From assembly GCF_020882245.1 (NCBI RefSeq), contig NC_083597.1, forward strand, positions 77,478,152-77,542,151: a stretch of DNA of 64,000 bases, read 5' to 3'. The notes beneath the pieces are model-generated. The model saw nothing but the letters and a program-made list of their open reading frames with translations, did not search any database and was not told the origin of the DNA. Source of the DNA: Rhopalosiphum padi (Eukaryota; Arthropoda; Insecta; Hemiptera; Aphididae). Of the stretch, positions 1 to 11,840 are shown piece after piece; positions within the stretch are counted from its first letter, which is position 1; each line of letters starts with the position of its first letter. The translations under genes and the position numbers were made by a program.

Positions 1-1404
1 TCCGCTCCGGCGGTATATATACATGTTGGGAAGTGATCCGAAACACGTCCACGTGTAGTGCTTTTGTCCAGCAGTTGTCCTAGTTTATTTCCTCCCTAAC
101 GTTTTATTTTCTCTATCTATAAATACTTGGATTTTTATATATAAATTATGTTTGGCAGTTAATCTCCGTTTGCTACGACACGATTTATTGGCTTCTAGTG
201 GTCTATTTGACATTGTTTCCCATTCAATTATTTTAGCTATGCAATTATAAATAATAATAATATTTAACGTCCAATCGTTATGTTTTGCATTGTAACGACA
301 AAATAAATAATTAGTCGTTATACTCGTACTTTATTAAGCCTCTCTACGTTGTTTAATTTAATATGGAATTTATCTATCATTTCGATAGATATTGTTAGAG
401 TGGTTAGTGGTTTGCTTATTTTGTTTTACGAACTTTACAATAAGTTCATCAGCGTTGAAATAGGTACTCTAAACTATATTAATTACCTATGCCACTGACT
501 AAGGAAAATGTATACATCAAGTCATAGTTGTTCGGTATATTCGGTAGTAAGGATCAATTAGCATTTATCGGGTTTATTAATACATGATTTAGCTATTATC
601 TTTTAAACGATCAAATATTAACAAATCGTAATTATGTAATTGAATTATGCACAAGTTTTTTTTACTGACGATGATCAAACTACATAATATTTATTGTTCT
701 TTTACCTACTAATGTATTATATTTTTCAATTATCCATCATAAAATACACTTAAAAATGAAGTCATATTCAGATTAGTATATTGTTTACGATATACGAGTA
801 TAACTATATGTACTAAGAAAAATGTACATAGGTAATATGTTACTAACGATGGAAATTATATTATAAGTATATGCAGATATTAATTCTTAAGTTTAAATTA
901 GACAGTAAACTATTATTATACTAATATACCTATAAGACATCACATTTTTAAAGAGTGAACCCTTTAGAATTTTGTAACAAAAAAAAAATCATAACATTAA
1001 CCCCAAAAAAGTATAAACTTTGTCCGTCACGTGACCGATAAAACATTATATTATTTTATCGAAACACATTATATTATTCGAGTGCAAGACAAGTACAATA
1101 AACGATTTATCATATCGTGATAACGGACGTCTGTCGTATAATATTGTGTAGAATAATATATAATATTATTGTATTGTAAACTAATTAATTGGCGAATATG
1201 TCTAAAGCCGGAAAACTTGGTCGGTATTTTGTGGTGGCGTATCCCAAAGTGGTTATATAATCGTACATTCATATATATATATATTTATGTATAGCTATCG
1301 TTGTTCATATTTTGCTGTAATACACACAAACATCTGTATAATATATTTCCTCGTATGTATATAAATATAATATGTGTAAGAGAAAATATCGAAGAATAGC
1401 GGAA
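1..1404. other. AT-rich non-coding DNA with a CpG-bearing left edge
   Basis: The first 80 bases are less AT-rich than what follows. They carry a TATA-like run (GGTATATATA at 12-21) and an E-box core CACGTG at about 50-55. That could be the edge of a promoter or enhancer lying mostly to the left, but no initiator or open frame supports it. From about 110 to 1400 the sequence is AT-rich with stop codons in all frames. I see no gene, RNA or transposon end here. Confidence 0.4.
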
Positions 1405-2110
1405 AACGCGATATTACATATCTGGTTGTCGGTCCGCGCGCGATCCTCCCGCCGCCACCGCGTTCGCTTTTGAATTTATCATTATTGCTTTTTCGTCGTG
1501 CGGAAACGAAATAACATACACATACACACTTACGCACGAGTATAATGCAATATTGCCGCAGCGTGTTGTTCTCGGAAGGTTTTTTCTCTTAGCACTCTTT
1601 TTCGCTTACGATTTCACATCGTTGGTCGGTTTTTTATTATTATTATTATTATTTCGTCGTCGTTGAGTCGGCCAAAGAATACGCGCGAATTTCCGCCGTA
1701 CTGAATACGTATATATATATATATATATATATGGGACCGAAATCGTGTACGAGACGATAATATTATTAATATATTATTATATGATCGCCATCGTCTCCGG
1801 CACGTACTTGTATGGTATAAAACACACGATACACAGCGACCGGTGGCTATGTAGACGCACGCCCTTGCCACCGTCACCCCCGCTACCGTCTCCACCACAA
1901 TACGTGTTCGCGATCCATGAAACAATTACTGCCGCCGCCGCCGCCGATTTGTTGCCAATTGAATTGAATTCGGTATGTTGCACAGCGTCGGGTGTCCGCT
2001 AAATAATGACGAAATCATTGCGCTGATTCGGAATTGTTTGCGAAATACTTACCGTCGGCCAATCGAATACGTAAACTCAAAAGCTCTGATGCTATACAAG
2101 AGCACGAGAC
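1405..2110. promoter_or_regulatory. CpG-rich island, possible promoter or enhancer
   Basis: This block contrasts sharply with its surroundings. It has CGCGCGCG and CCGCCGCCACCGCG runs near 1435-1461, GCCGCCGCCGCCGCC near 1930, and many isolated CpGs. Open frames on both strands (about 1614-1925 minus and 1745-2002 plus) overlap one another and encode low-complexity sequence, so I read them as by-products of CpG content. On the minus strand a strong donor-like site (ACG|GTAAGTAT) ends at about 2052, which would suit a first exon just right of the island, but no acceptor or coding frame confirms this. A regulatory role is inferred from composition only. Confidence 0.3.
1711..1732. repeat. (AT)11 microsatellite
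   Basis: Eleven uninterrupted AT units inside the CpG-rich island. A TTA trinucleotide run sits nearby at 1634-1653. Confidence 0.95.
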
Positions 2111-4018
2111 CGTGACTTCTACCGCCACTTACCAAAAGAAAATACAAATAATATTTATATTTAAGTGGGCGTGTTCATTATTATTTTATTATTTGATGTC
2201 GAATACAATGACAAGACTCACAAACAGTAGGTACATCACTAAACAGTTATTGTACAACGATAATGTCATACGAGTATATTATTATGCAGTAACGTAAAAT
2301 GCATGACAAACAACGATAAGACCTGCACGATTTGTCATCGAAGTGTTTTTGGTTTGGGTTATTCCGAATAAAAAAAGTTATAATTTATTATGATTAAGTG
2401 TAATCAATATTGTATCTGTATAGGTATCAGGATATCAAAAACAAAGTTACATTTCGTGTCTGTAGAGATTTCACTGAAAAATCTCGTGGTGTTACGAGGT
2501 ATTTATTTTTATATATTGTTAAGTGTTAAACATAATTACATAACCACTCTATACCTCGCCGAATTAGTTAATAAATATTAATTAATTATTTTATTAATAA
2601 ATAAAACAATTTGTTATTGTGTAATGTAATTGTGGATAATACATTATTTTATTATTATTTATAATTCGGTAAATTTCTTATCGCACCAAATGATTACACG
2701 GAGCTATATTCACGACAAATTCTATATTGAAATACGATTTAAATTTTTAAGTATCTGTATTAATGGTTGTAAAAAACAATAACTTGCCTTACAAATCGTT
2801 TAATTTATTATATGATTTTAATCAGAATAATTATAGATATCAATTATACTATATACGTACACTGCTACTCATATTCCGAACTTCTTATTCCATATTATTA
2901 TAATTTACCGTTATCGTTATTTAAATAATGTATGTGTAACATTTTCATTGATCCTATAATTTAACATAGTTAAATACAGTATTAAATAATATTGATATGT
3001 GTCGCAATGATTGAAAACGTGAAATAAAGAAGACTTCCTTATAGTGTTATACAATATATGTTAGTTTTCTAAAATATTTTATTTTACATTTAAGATGTAT
3101 TTTCGTATCATGAAAATTTTCTTTTTTTTTAACGGTTTTGATTATTTTGATTATTTTCATTGATCCGTTTTCTAAATGTTGAGCTATTTTTAATTAGACT
3201 GAAAGTTTAAAATGTATTATTATTCCGGTCATAACATAGAGCTAATAAAAATACATATTAATTATAATATATTATCTGGTATGGCAGTATATGTAATTTT
3301 ATCAAATTGTCTTGCTGATTAAGCGAGAATGAAGTTTCTAACTATTAACAGAGTTTAGTATAATCGATTAATAATACAATTACTCAATCATCAGAGTAAA
3401 AGTTGAATAAAATGTATATAAAGAAAAGGATTAAAATATTTAAAATTAAAAAATAAATAAATAACGGAAAAATATATACAAGTTTCAACTCTTCGCCATT
3501 TGTTGAATAATTTGATTTAGCTAAAAGTTGTGAACATATAAATAAGTTTAAAACTACTCTGCATTAGACTAATTTCTGTGACCCAAGAGGGAAAAACTTA
3601 TAAACGTGATACTTTTTGAAATATTGAAATCACTTTCACGATGTTTTTTTGTGTATAGCTTTGAGTAGACCTAACTGAATAAGTTTCATGAATACAAATT
3701 AATTTAGTAGTTTTATTGTACTAAAGTTTATGGGAGTAATTAGCTTAACATGTTACCTGAACAAGAAAGGTACCCCTAAAGCTTAAAAGAAACCGTTTAC
3801 GAAATTAAATTACCATATTATAATATCGTCCAATAGTATCTTACATTTTATATTATACAAATGTCTAGTCTAAGGTACGTAATTGATAAAGAGTACTAGA
3901 ATAATAAGTTTAATTAAGCTGTATTTCCTTGATTTATTTTGATCGTCGGTATTATATCATACTTTAATTATCAAAGGTTATTATGTTTACGATATACAGC
4001 ATTTAATTTAAAATAATA
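2111..4018. other. AT-rich desert
   Basis: AT-rich DNA with stops in all six frames. The longest open frames are under 90 codons and low in complexity. No transposon ends, RNA genes or convincing splice-flanked exons were seen. Confidence 0.5.
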
Positions 4019-4026
4019 ATTGTAAT
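4019..4026. repeat. Target site duplication of the hAT MITE, left copy
   Basis: ATTGTAAT directly abuts the left terminus and is repeated exactly at 4181-4188 on the right. Eight bases is the length typical of hAT insertion. Confidence 0.88.
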
Positions 4027-4180
4027 CAGGGGTGTTCCCATAGGGTATACTACATATACGCCGTATACTCTCAAGATTTTTTTTCAATATTATGGGTAAC
4101 TGCGTATACCCATAAATCCATAATACATGCGTATTTGATGATATAGTATACTCTCAAAAAAATTCATGGGAACACCACTG
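4027..4180. mobile_element. hAT-type MITE, 154 bp
   Basis: The element starts CAGGGGTGTTCCCAT and ends ATGGGAACACCACTG. The reverse complement of the end, CAGTGGTGTTCCCAT, matches the start at 14 of 15 positions, giving terminal inverted repeats. It is flanked by a perfect 8-bp target duplication, ATTGTAAT, at 4019-4026 and 4181-4188. An 8-bp duplication with CAG...CTG ends and a short body without coding capacity is the signature of a non-autonomous hAT element. Inside, the 12-mer GTATACTCTCAA occurs twice (4063-4074 and 4146-4157), each followed by a T- or A-rich run, which resembles subterminal transposase-binding repeats. The intact duplication and near-identical ends suggest a fairly recent insertion. 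A mobilising transposase is not in this window. Confidence 0.88.
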
Positions 4181-4188
4181 ATTGTAAT
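4181..4188. repeat. Target site duplication of the hAT MITE, right copy
   Basis: ATTGTAAT, identical to 4019-4026. Confidence 0.88.
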
Positions 4189-6479
4189 ACTATAATGAGT
4201 GGCACATTATGCACCTAAACATGCCATTATTAATACGTACCTTCATAACTGTTATATTGTTTTGGTTCTTTTAGAGCACATATTGTCTTGTCAATAATAA
4301 TACAATAATATTATATACATCGGCCGTATACTTCCAGTCGTGAGTTTATGATACGCTTAATTTTGGACTCGCGTTTACGAGCAAAAGTTTTCTGATAATA
4401 GACAACAGGAAAATAGTAGCAAAATGTTTTCAAATCGAATTAAGTAAACTCCTTTATAAACCTTCTGCTATATCATATACTGTAACTTCTAGTGTTTAAC
4501 ATTAATTGAAACATTAATAATAATTGTTTCTTACACGATGCATGTTGAACCACGTTAAGAACACGTCGATGGAACAGACATTCTGTTCATGGCGTAGTCA
4601 CTTGTACGGTCATTAAAACTTTACACTACCGTCGGCTATGTTTAAGAATTCAAACATCAAGCTTGACAAACAATCAATTATCCCTCGAGTCGTTTGAATG
4701 CACGTGAAAAACATTATTATTTTTTTAAATGTTAATACGTTTACCTTACAAATCCGAATATATAATATAAAATTGTTAAAACTCAGTCAAACGTGTAAAC
4801 GCATATTATATTAGGACCCGGATTTCTGCGCATTCGAATACTTTTATTGATTACTTTAAAAAATGGTTATTTGTATCTATAATCTTTATTTACAATACAA
4901 TTTGAGCATAGTACCTATAATGTTTATATCGGTTAACATTTCAAGATACATATTCGGAAATTTTTTTATTATTAATCATAAAGTAATACTTTTGCGATAT
5001 TTGCAAGACGCATATTATAATGTTATTCGTAAACAAATTAATTTAAAATAAAATATATCTATTCAAAAAACTTGAAAGATTCAATAGCTAGACATTATCA
5101 AATTATGATTATTTTGAAATTTATTTTTACTAACCTAACCTACAATTTGGCTAATCGGTTTTCGCTTGTTGATGACATACTTACCTACACGTGCTTTTTT
5201 AAAAACACTATTTATCCCAGAATCGGTGACGTTGTAGTTTATGTATAGTGAATTATTTTTTAACTGGTATATACGTTTAAATGTTTTCATTTTTAATGAA
5301 AATACACGCTACTGGACGCATAAATATATTATGTACACATTTTTGGAACACATAATAACGTGCCTGTCTCTACGCATAATAATTCAATATATTATACATT
5401 TCTATACGATTAATAGGAATTGCGTAAGATACGGCGTAGTGGAATAATCTGTGTGGTGTTGTAGTAAAAACATTTGTATACAATAGAACCAGAATTAACA
5501 ACGTTAGGTTTACTTGTTTCAAAAAGCGTAACAATAAAAGATTTTTATACTTAACACTCACCCAACATTGATTAGTATCGTTCTTCGTAAACGTGCTCAA
5601 GGGATTAAATCCGATATGGCGGATTTTCGGATGAGAAGTATACTTATCCCTTCTAGCTCATAATTATTCCTTTAACATTTGTTCAGCTGTTACGATATTT
5701 ATATTATCATTATTTCATTAAAAACCACGTTTTCCTTTATATGCAAACTCCATCTATGCATACATATTCAAAGACATATTTTTTCCCCTCGGCTGTAAAA
5801 CGTTTAAAATGTATTATTATCGTTTGTAAATTACATAATACGTTACTCGAGTAGTAAACTAAACACCCGGTTATTAAGCTTTTAATTTGGTCAGGTATAT
5901 ATATTTCGGAGAAGAGATAAAAAATATGCTTGAAGTTACTAGACCGTAAATGTTTCCATCAAATTTTCCACCAGCTTTAATTGAAAAAAAAGTTTATTGA
6001 AAGATATAATATACTTTACCAGTCGTATAAACCCGTGTAAAATTCGTATATTTTTTTTTCGTCATAAACGAACATTTTATCATTATTAAAATTAGCAATT
6101 TATAATATTACTTCAATTAAAACTCGACGATGGGGTTTTTTTTTTAATTACTTTTTTAAAACCGTACGTTTTTACCCTTTAAATGGCACAAAGAGTACAC
6201 ACAGAGTTTCTATATTAATTAATTTTTCGATCGTCGGTCATATATTAATATATTATAATAATAAAATAATACCGTGGATGTTCAACGTAAATCATAACAA
6301 ACAATATGTACGTATACAATATCATATTTTACGAACATTATTATGTATTCTATTAACAAATACGTAGTTATCGTTCGGTTGGTCAAGAAAAAAAATATGA
6401 TGCGCACACGACGTATGATGGTTAGGTATTAAGCTGAAATATTATAGCCAGACAGTAATAGTATTATAATGCATCGGGA
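4189..6479. other. AT-rich desert
   Basis: Mostly AT-rich with a few isolated CpG patches (about 4320-4380 and 4555-4640). A doubled TAACC motif occurs at 5131-5142. On the minus strand a strong donor-like word, TAG|GTAAGTATG, lies at about 5178-5188, without a supporting exon. No gene or transposon end was found. Confidence 0.45.
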
Positions 6480-7420
6480 AGGGTGCTTGTTGTCATCCGG
6501 ATGAGGGATTTTTTTTTTTTTTTTTGTTTTATGCGCATTTTTTTTTCTGTTCCACGTGAGATGACGGTCGTCGTTCACGAAATTCGGTCACCAGATAATC
6601 GGTTACAATACGGACAAGTGGACCGGGTGCGGTACCACTACGGAGTACACGAGCGGTATACGCGATATAAGCACGGGACTTAGAAATCACGTCATCAATC
6701 TTCCGGTCACATTCCCCCGAATACGCGCGCCGTCTACATGTACAATGATGCATAAATATATGTATAAAAATTATGTGTGTGTGTGCATTTGTATATGTGC
6801 GAAACGGTAAAGTTAGTGGCGGCAACAACCGATGGGTGGGTGGGCTACGCGGGATAACGATAAAACGGTTGAACATTCGTTCACCTTTGACCCGTTTTCG
6901 TTATTCTCTTCAAATTTTTTTCCCCGTTCTTTCCGTTCTACGTCCGGCCACGTGCGTAAATAGCTCGAAAAACCGTCAAAGTTTTTGTGCGTGTCCCGTT
7001 TACTATATTATGTGTATATAATAATATATAATATATTCGACGTGTAACCGTTGCATATATGTAGACCGCGTATTCCGCGATTGTACGATGTATGCATACT
7101 CGTTAACCGACGAGCACACACACACACACACACACACACATACTACACAGTCGAGCGGTCGGATAAAAGCTCGCCGAAATTAAAATTAACGAAAACACCC
7201 TGCTGCGAGTCGGTGTGCTAGTTTTGCTTTGAAAAATCTTCCACGCAACAATAATCCTAATAGCGTTCACAGTGCACGGGAAAACGCTTTTCTAAATCGA
7301 TTGTCCGAATCGTATTTCGTTATGTACGTATATATATATTTTATAGATACGCGCGCGTATTATCCAATGCATAATATATAACGACGGCCGTCCGAATATA
7401 ACGTTACTTTATATTAAAAT
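6480..7420. promoter_or_regulatory. CpG-enriched island with a CA microsatellite
   Basis: G+C and CpG rise over roughly 900 bases (for example around 6560-6740, 6820-6990, 7040-7220). Overlapping open frames exist on both strands (about 6529-6876 minus and 6773-7021 plus), but they are arginine/histidine or low-complexity rich and resemble no family. A cis-regulatory region or untranslated first exon is possible. The assignment rests only on composition. Confidence 0.28.
7115..7140. repeat. (CA)13 microsatellite
   Basis: Thirteen uninterrupted CA units. Confidence 0.96.
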
Positions 7421-10400
7421 AGCTCTACAATGTTTTTGTATAATAACGGAACCATATAAACAATATTAGCAAACACTTCGATTTTTTATACCATCGAGAA
7501 GTCCTCCGTGACTATACTTTTTTTTTTTAATAACAATTGCATTTTTTTTGTCTATGCAATTGTCAATAAGATGAATTTCGATGTGCCTAAATTGACTTTA
7601 GTAAATACTTTAAACAACGAAAGATACTATTAAATCAAATTTAAATTTAAATACACCAATAACAATTTCATAACACTCATTAAATTAAAAAATTTCTATT
7701 TAAAAAAATGTGATTGTTATTTAAAAAAAAAAAAAGTTTAGTCACGAAAACATTTTTAATGGTATATCAAATTGTAATCAAGGTATTTGATAATATTGTT
7801 TATAAGGTCCATGTACAAATAAAAATATTGATTTTTTTGATTCATTAATTTTTAACCTGTATTCCTAGTAATTTTTTCAAATAAACATTTATATATTAAA
7901 ATTATTATAAATAAAAGTACTTAGATATTTTATTTTATTTTATAAATTTGCTTTAATAAAAAGCTTAATCCCTATAATACTTCAATATTACAGTTTAAAC
8001 TATTATTAAATGATAAAATAATAAAACATTTATTTCTCTTTCATAAAATCTAATAACAGTAATAATTCACATATTCTTAATACATTTTGAGATGTTTTCG
8101 TGGAATATTTCATTTGTCATGTACATGTTCGTAATGTACATATAATATACAAATAACTCGAATATTTCATATTCTTTCGTTGGGCATAATTTTTGAATAC
8201 ACTCTTTGAATTTTGTGCACACATAATAATATATTACTTTGAAAAAGCATAATTGTCTTAGTAATATTGATAATTTTTTTTTATGAAACAATATAAACAT
8301 ATAATTAACATTATCTAATATTTGAATATTTCACTACAATTAGATAATTTACTTTTATTGTTTGATGATACTGTATTTTTTGTTATTAAAAACTATATTA
8401 TTGATATAAATCGAAAACAATATTTTAAATTAAATTGTATGCAAACACAAATTTAAAGTTTATCGCATTTTTGATTTTTTTTTTTTTTAAATTTAAGTTT
8501 TTTGTGGAAAATAAATAAAGTTAACAAAAGTGTGATATTATTGTGGCTTATAAACAAAAATAATAGTATTATCTTTGTTTATTTTTAAAAATAAAACGTT
8601 TGAGTTTGTTAAAAATATCTTCATTTTTTTTTTTTTTTACAGCATCAATTAGAAAAGTTATTAGCTTTAAAAAAAATATAAAAACATAATATATATATAT
8701 AAAATAAATAATGGTGTAACAAGAAGTTTGAGTACAGTTAATATTATACAATAATGGTAGTATTTAAATTGAACTGTAACACTAATTGGTTCTTAAAATT
8801 ATAAAGCATTTTGGAAATTATTACACTCCAGGGAACTGAAAGGTTTTTTTAAACAATAGTATACATGCTAACAAATTAAAAAAATAATAACACTTTTTAG
8901 GCATAATTAAATAAAATTGTGTTTTATATAACTTACAAATATACAATACTAAATTATTATATTTAAATACGTTTTATCGTTTTGTAAAATAATGCAATTT
9001 AAAAATTGGGTAATTTTATAGTATAATAATATATGTATTATATTCATTATTCTAGCTTAAAATATAGTTTGACAGATGATTTCTCACAACTGTTATGCAT
9101 ATTTAACAAATGTGTAATACTAGTGAATAACTGCCTTGGCATATAAAAACGATTTACAATAATATAAACTACTGAAAAAATTATTTATTACTATTAAAGA
9201 CTATTTTCGGAAAATTATCAGTATATTTATACTGAGTTGTATTTTATTAACACTCATAAGTGCATAGTTGTTCAAGAAAAAAATAGAGCAGTGCATAACT
9301 TTTAATTAAATATGCAACTATTACTCAAAAGAAAGGATTAAAAAGCATATTTGTGAAATTCCTCCAAATGGAAAAGTTAATAAATATATAAATATGGTAA
9401 ATAGTAAATAATCGATTGAAAATAAACATTGATATTAATTTGTTGATATCGAAATCATGTTACACGGCGATATATATAGGCAATTTAGCTACACAACCGT
9501 CGTGTGTTCCAACAATTTGTCCGGTATCCCGTTGGCAAGACAATAAAAACACGAGTTCATGACCTAACACAACAATATAATAAAAATAATATATTATACT
9601 TACAAATCTAATTTATTGAAAATGTAAATTAAATGTATTCATATAATATTCATTGATATAAAATCATCAAATAACTCGTACATTATACTATTTATCCAAA
9701 TTATTACAATAATTGTATATTTTCAATATTTGTAATTGTATTTCTAAACAGTACTTATAATTTTTAATGTAAATATTTTATTAGCGATAATATACTAATG
9801 AAGTATACACAGTCGTTGTTATGTTTCTGACATAGTTTAAATTAAATGACAAATAAAGCTGATACAAATTCGTTGTTGTATTTAAATAAAATATATTCAT
9901 AACACTAAAAATTAAAAGTATCATACGTACAATTTAATTTAACTATTTTTTAATATTTTACTTAAGAACTATCAAAAAAGGTTATTCATGTTATTTTTTT
10001 TTACTGATTTATAATCTTTCCGTTCCATTAAACAACTTAAAAATCAAATAATATGTAACTACATAATCCACTTTATTTTTTATTATAAATATATGCATGA
10101 ATGATCCATTTAGTATTCAAAAAATGTTTCAATTTGTACGATAAACAGCTTCATGGAATTGCTCACTATAAGCCCTTTGACTATTAACTTAAACATGTAC
10201 ATTCAATAATATCGTGTATATACATAAGCAAAAAATATGAAAAAGCAACTGCTAGTTATAGAATTTCAATTTAAGGAGTAATGAAGAGTAATTAAATATT
10301 TATATTTATACGAGAAAAGCATTGCTCATTATTTATTGAGTCAAACTATAAATTACTATAATTTGTTAACATAAAAGCGTATTATCTTATTGATCATTTA

Positions 10401-11786
10401 CAAAACATAAGAATATTGATAACTTTGGTACTACTAAATTTGGGAATGAAGTATTAGTAACATTTTAACATACACGGATATAAGAGTTTATTCTTTATAA
10501 ATTTCCATAAAACGGTTAACCCAAGAGTTGAAATTATTAAATTTTTGAAATATCAAAAGATAAGTTTTCCGTGATTACTAACGATTACTTGAGTACCTAG
10601 TTATCAAGTTAATTTATTAAAATCTTTGAAAAAAATCTTGTATCATAATAATTAGCTTATCATTTTGTTTTAAAACTAATAGAAAGATAATAAAAGTTTT
10701 AATTTATATTGATTTATTATAAACGCCCGATAACTTTAAATATCACAAACGAGATAGTATACATCAATATAATATAAAAAAAAAGTTAAGAGTATAATAA
10801 AATTGTATACGAATACATTACAAAAAATATATTATATTACAATAGACTAGAGTGATAATAATAAATAGTAATAATTATAATATGTTGAAATATATTTAAA
10901 ATTAGTATACAATGATTTATTTATTTAATATGAAAAATAATAATAAAATAAATCTTAATATAATAATAATAATAAGTTTACTTCGAAAATTAGATAATAA
11001 TGTATGAAAATTAAAATAGTAATAAAATAAGCGATAAATTAATTTTATACAAACTGGATGGTGTGAGAATTTATAAGAAATATATATTAATAAAAATTAA
11101 GGTTAGTCATAACATAATATAGAATATTAAATTGGGGGAAAAAATAGAGGAATAATAATTAATACAATTAATTTCTTTGATATATTTTATTTTTAATTAT
11201 ATTATAATACAAGTGTAATAAATGACAAAATGTATGCAATTGAAACTGTCACAGTAGTATTATATCAAATACAAAATATATCATTGCCTGCGCTTAAATT
11301 TAACGAGCAATAAAAACTTTAAATATGTTAATATTATTACTTTAATGATATTTTTTTCGTTTACTGGTGCTGTGCAACGACTGAACGACGTTTTTAATGT
11401 CAATCCTGTATACGATTCATAATACAGGTTATATACATTTCAAAACATAGATAGAATTATTCATGATTCATATGCGAGAATGACGGAAAACACCAATTAA
11501 TGTATATTAATTTCAATGTTATATTTTTAAAACATAAATAATGGGACTGTTTTACGTGATAAACTATACCATGCCATGTGCTTACACATAAAAAAACGGT
11601 TTTATTAAAAGAATATACCTTACTAGTATACCTAACATGACATACGCTTGTTTATAATATGATTTAACTACGTGATTATATATTTATATAAAAACCGTTT
11701 TGATATTTCTAAGCTAGACAAATATAACAGTGACCGGTGTTATCTGCTGCAGGTGCTACGATAATAACATCTGACTTAAATGATTT
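7421..11786. other. Very AT-rich desert
   Basis: A long tract of very high A+T with poly-A, poly-T and AAT-type runs (for example 10850-11040). There are stops in every frame and no recognisable gene, RNA or element terminus. The composition resembles decayed intronic or intergenic DNA. Confidence 0.5.
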
Positions 11787-11840
11787 ACGAGAGAGAAAAA
11801 GGCCCGTAGCCTTTTTCAAAGACATTTTGTTTGCTCTCGT
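11787..11840. repeat. Nested inverted repeat (hairpin-forming)
   Basis: A perfect 9-bp stem, GAAAAAGGC (11795-11803) and GCCTTTTTC (11809-11817), encloses a 5-base loop. An outer perfect 7-bp pair, ACGAGAG (11787-11793) and CTCTCGT (11834-11840), surrounds it, leaving 16 unpaired bases on the right side only. That asymmetry argues against a microRNA precursor. It could be a chance structure or part of an unrecognised element. Confidence 0.5.

Noticed and set aside
1614..2002. Overlapping open frames on both strands of the left CpG-rich island
   Set aside because: They encode low-complexity Pro/Ala/Arg or Ile runs created by GCC, ATT and AT repeats, and no family pattern is present.
6529..6876. 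115-codon minus-strand frame
   Set aside because: It lies in a CpG-enriched island with overlapping frames on the other strand, its start reads through unremarkable sequence, and its end reads a poly-Lys run from a T-tract.
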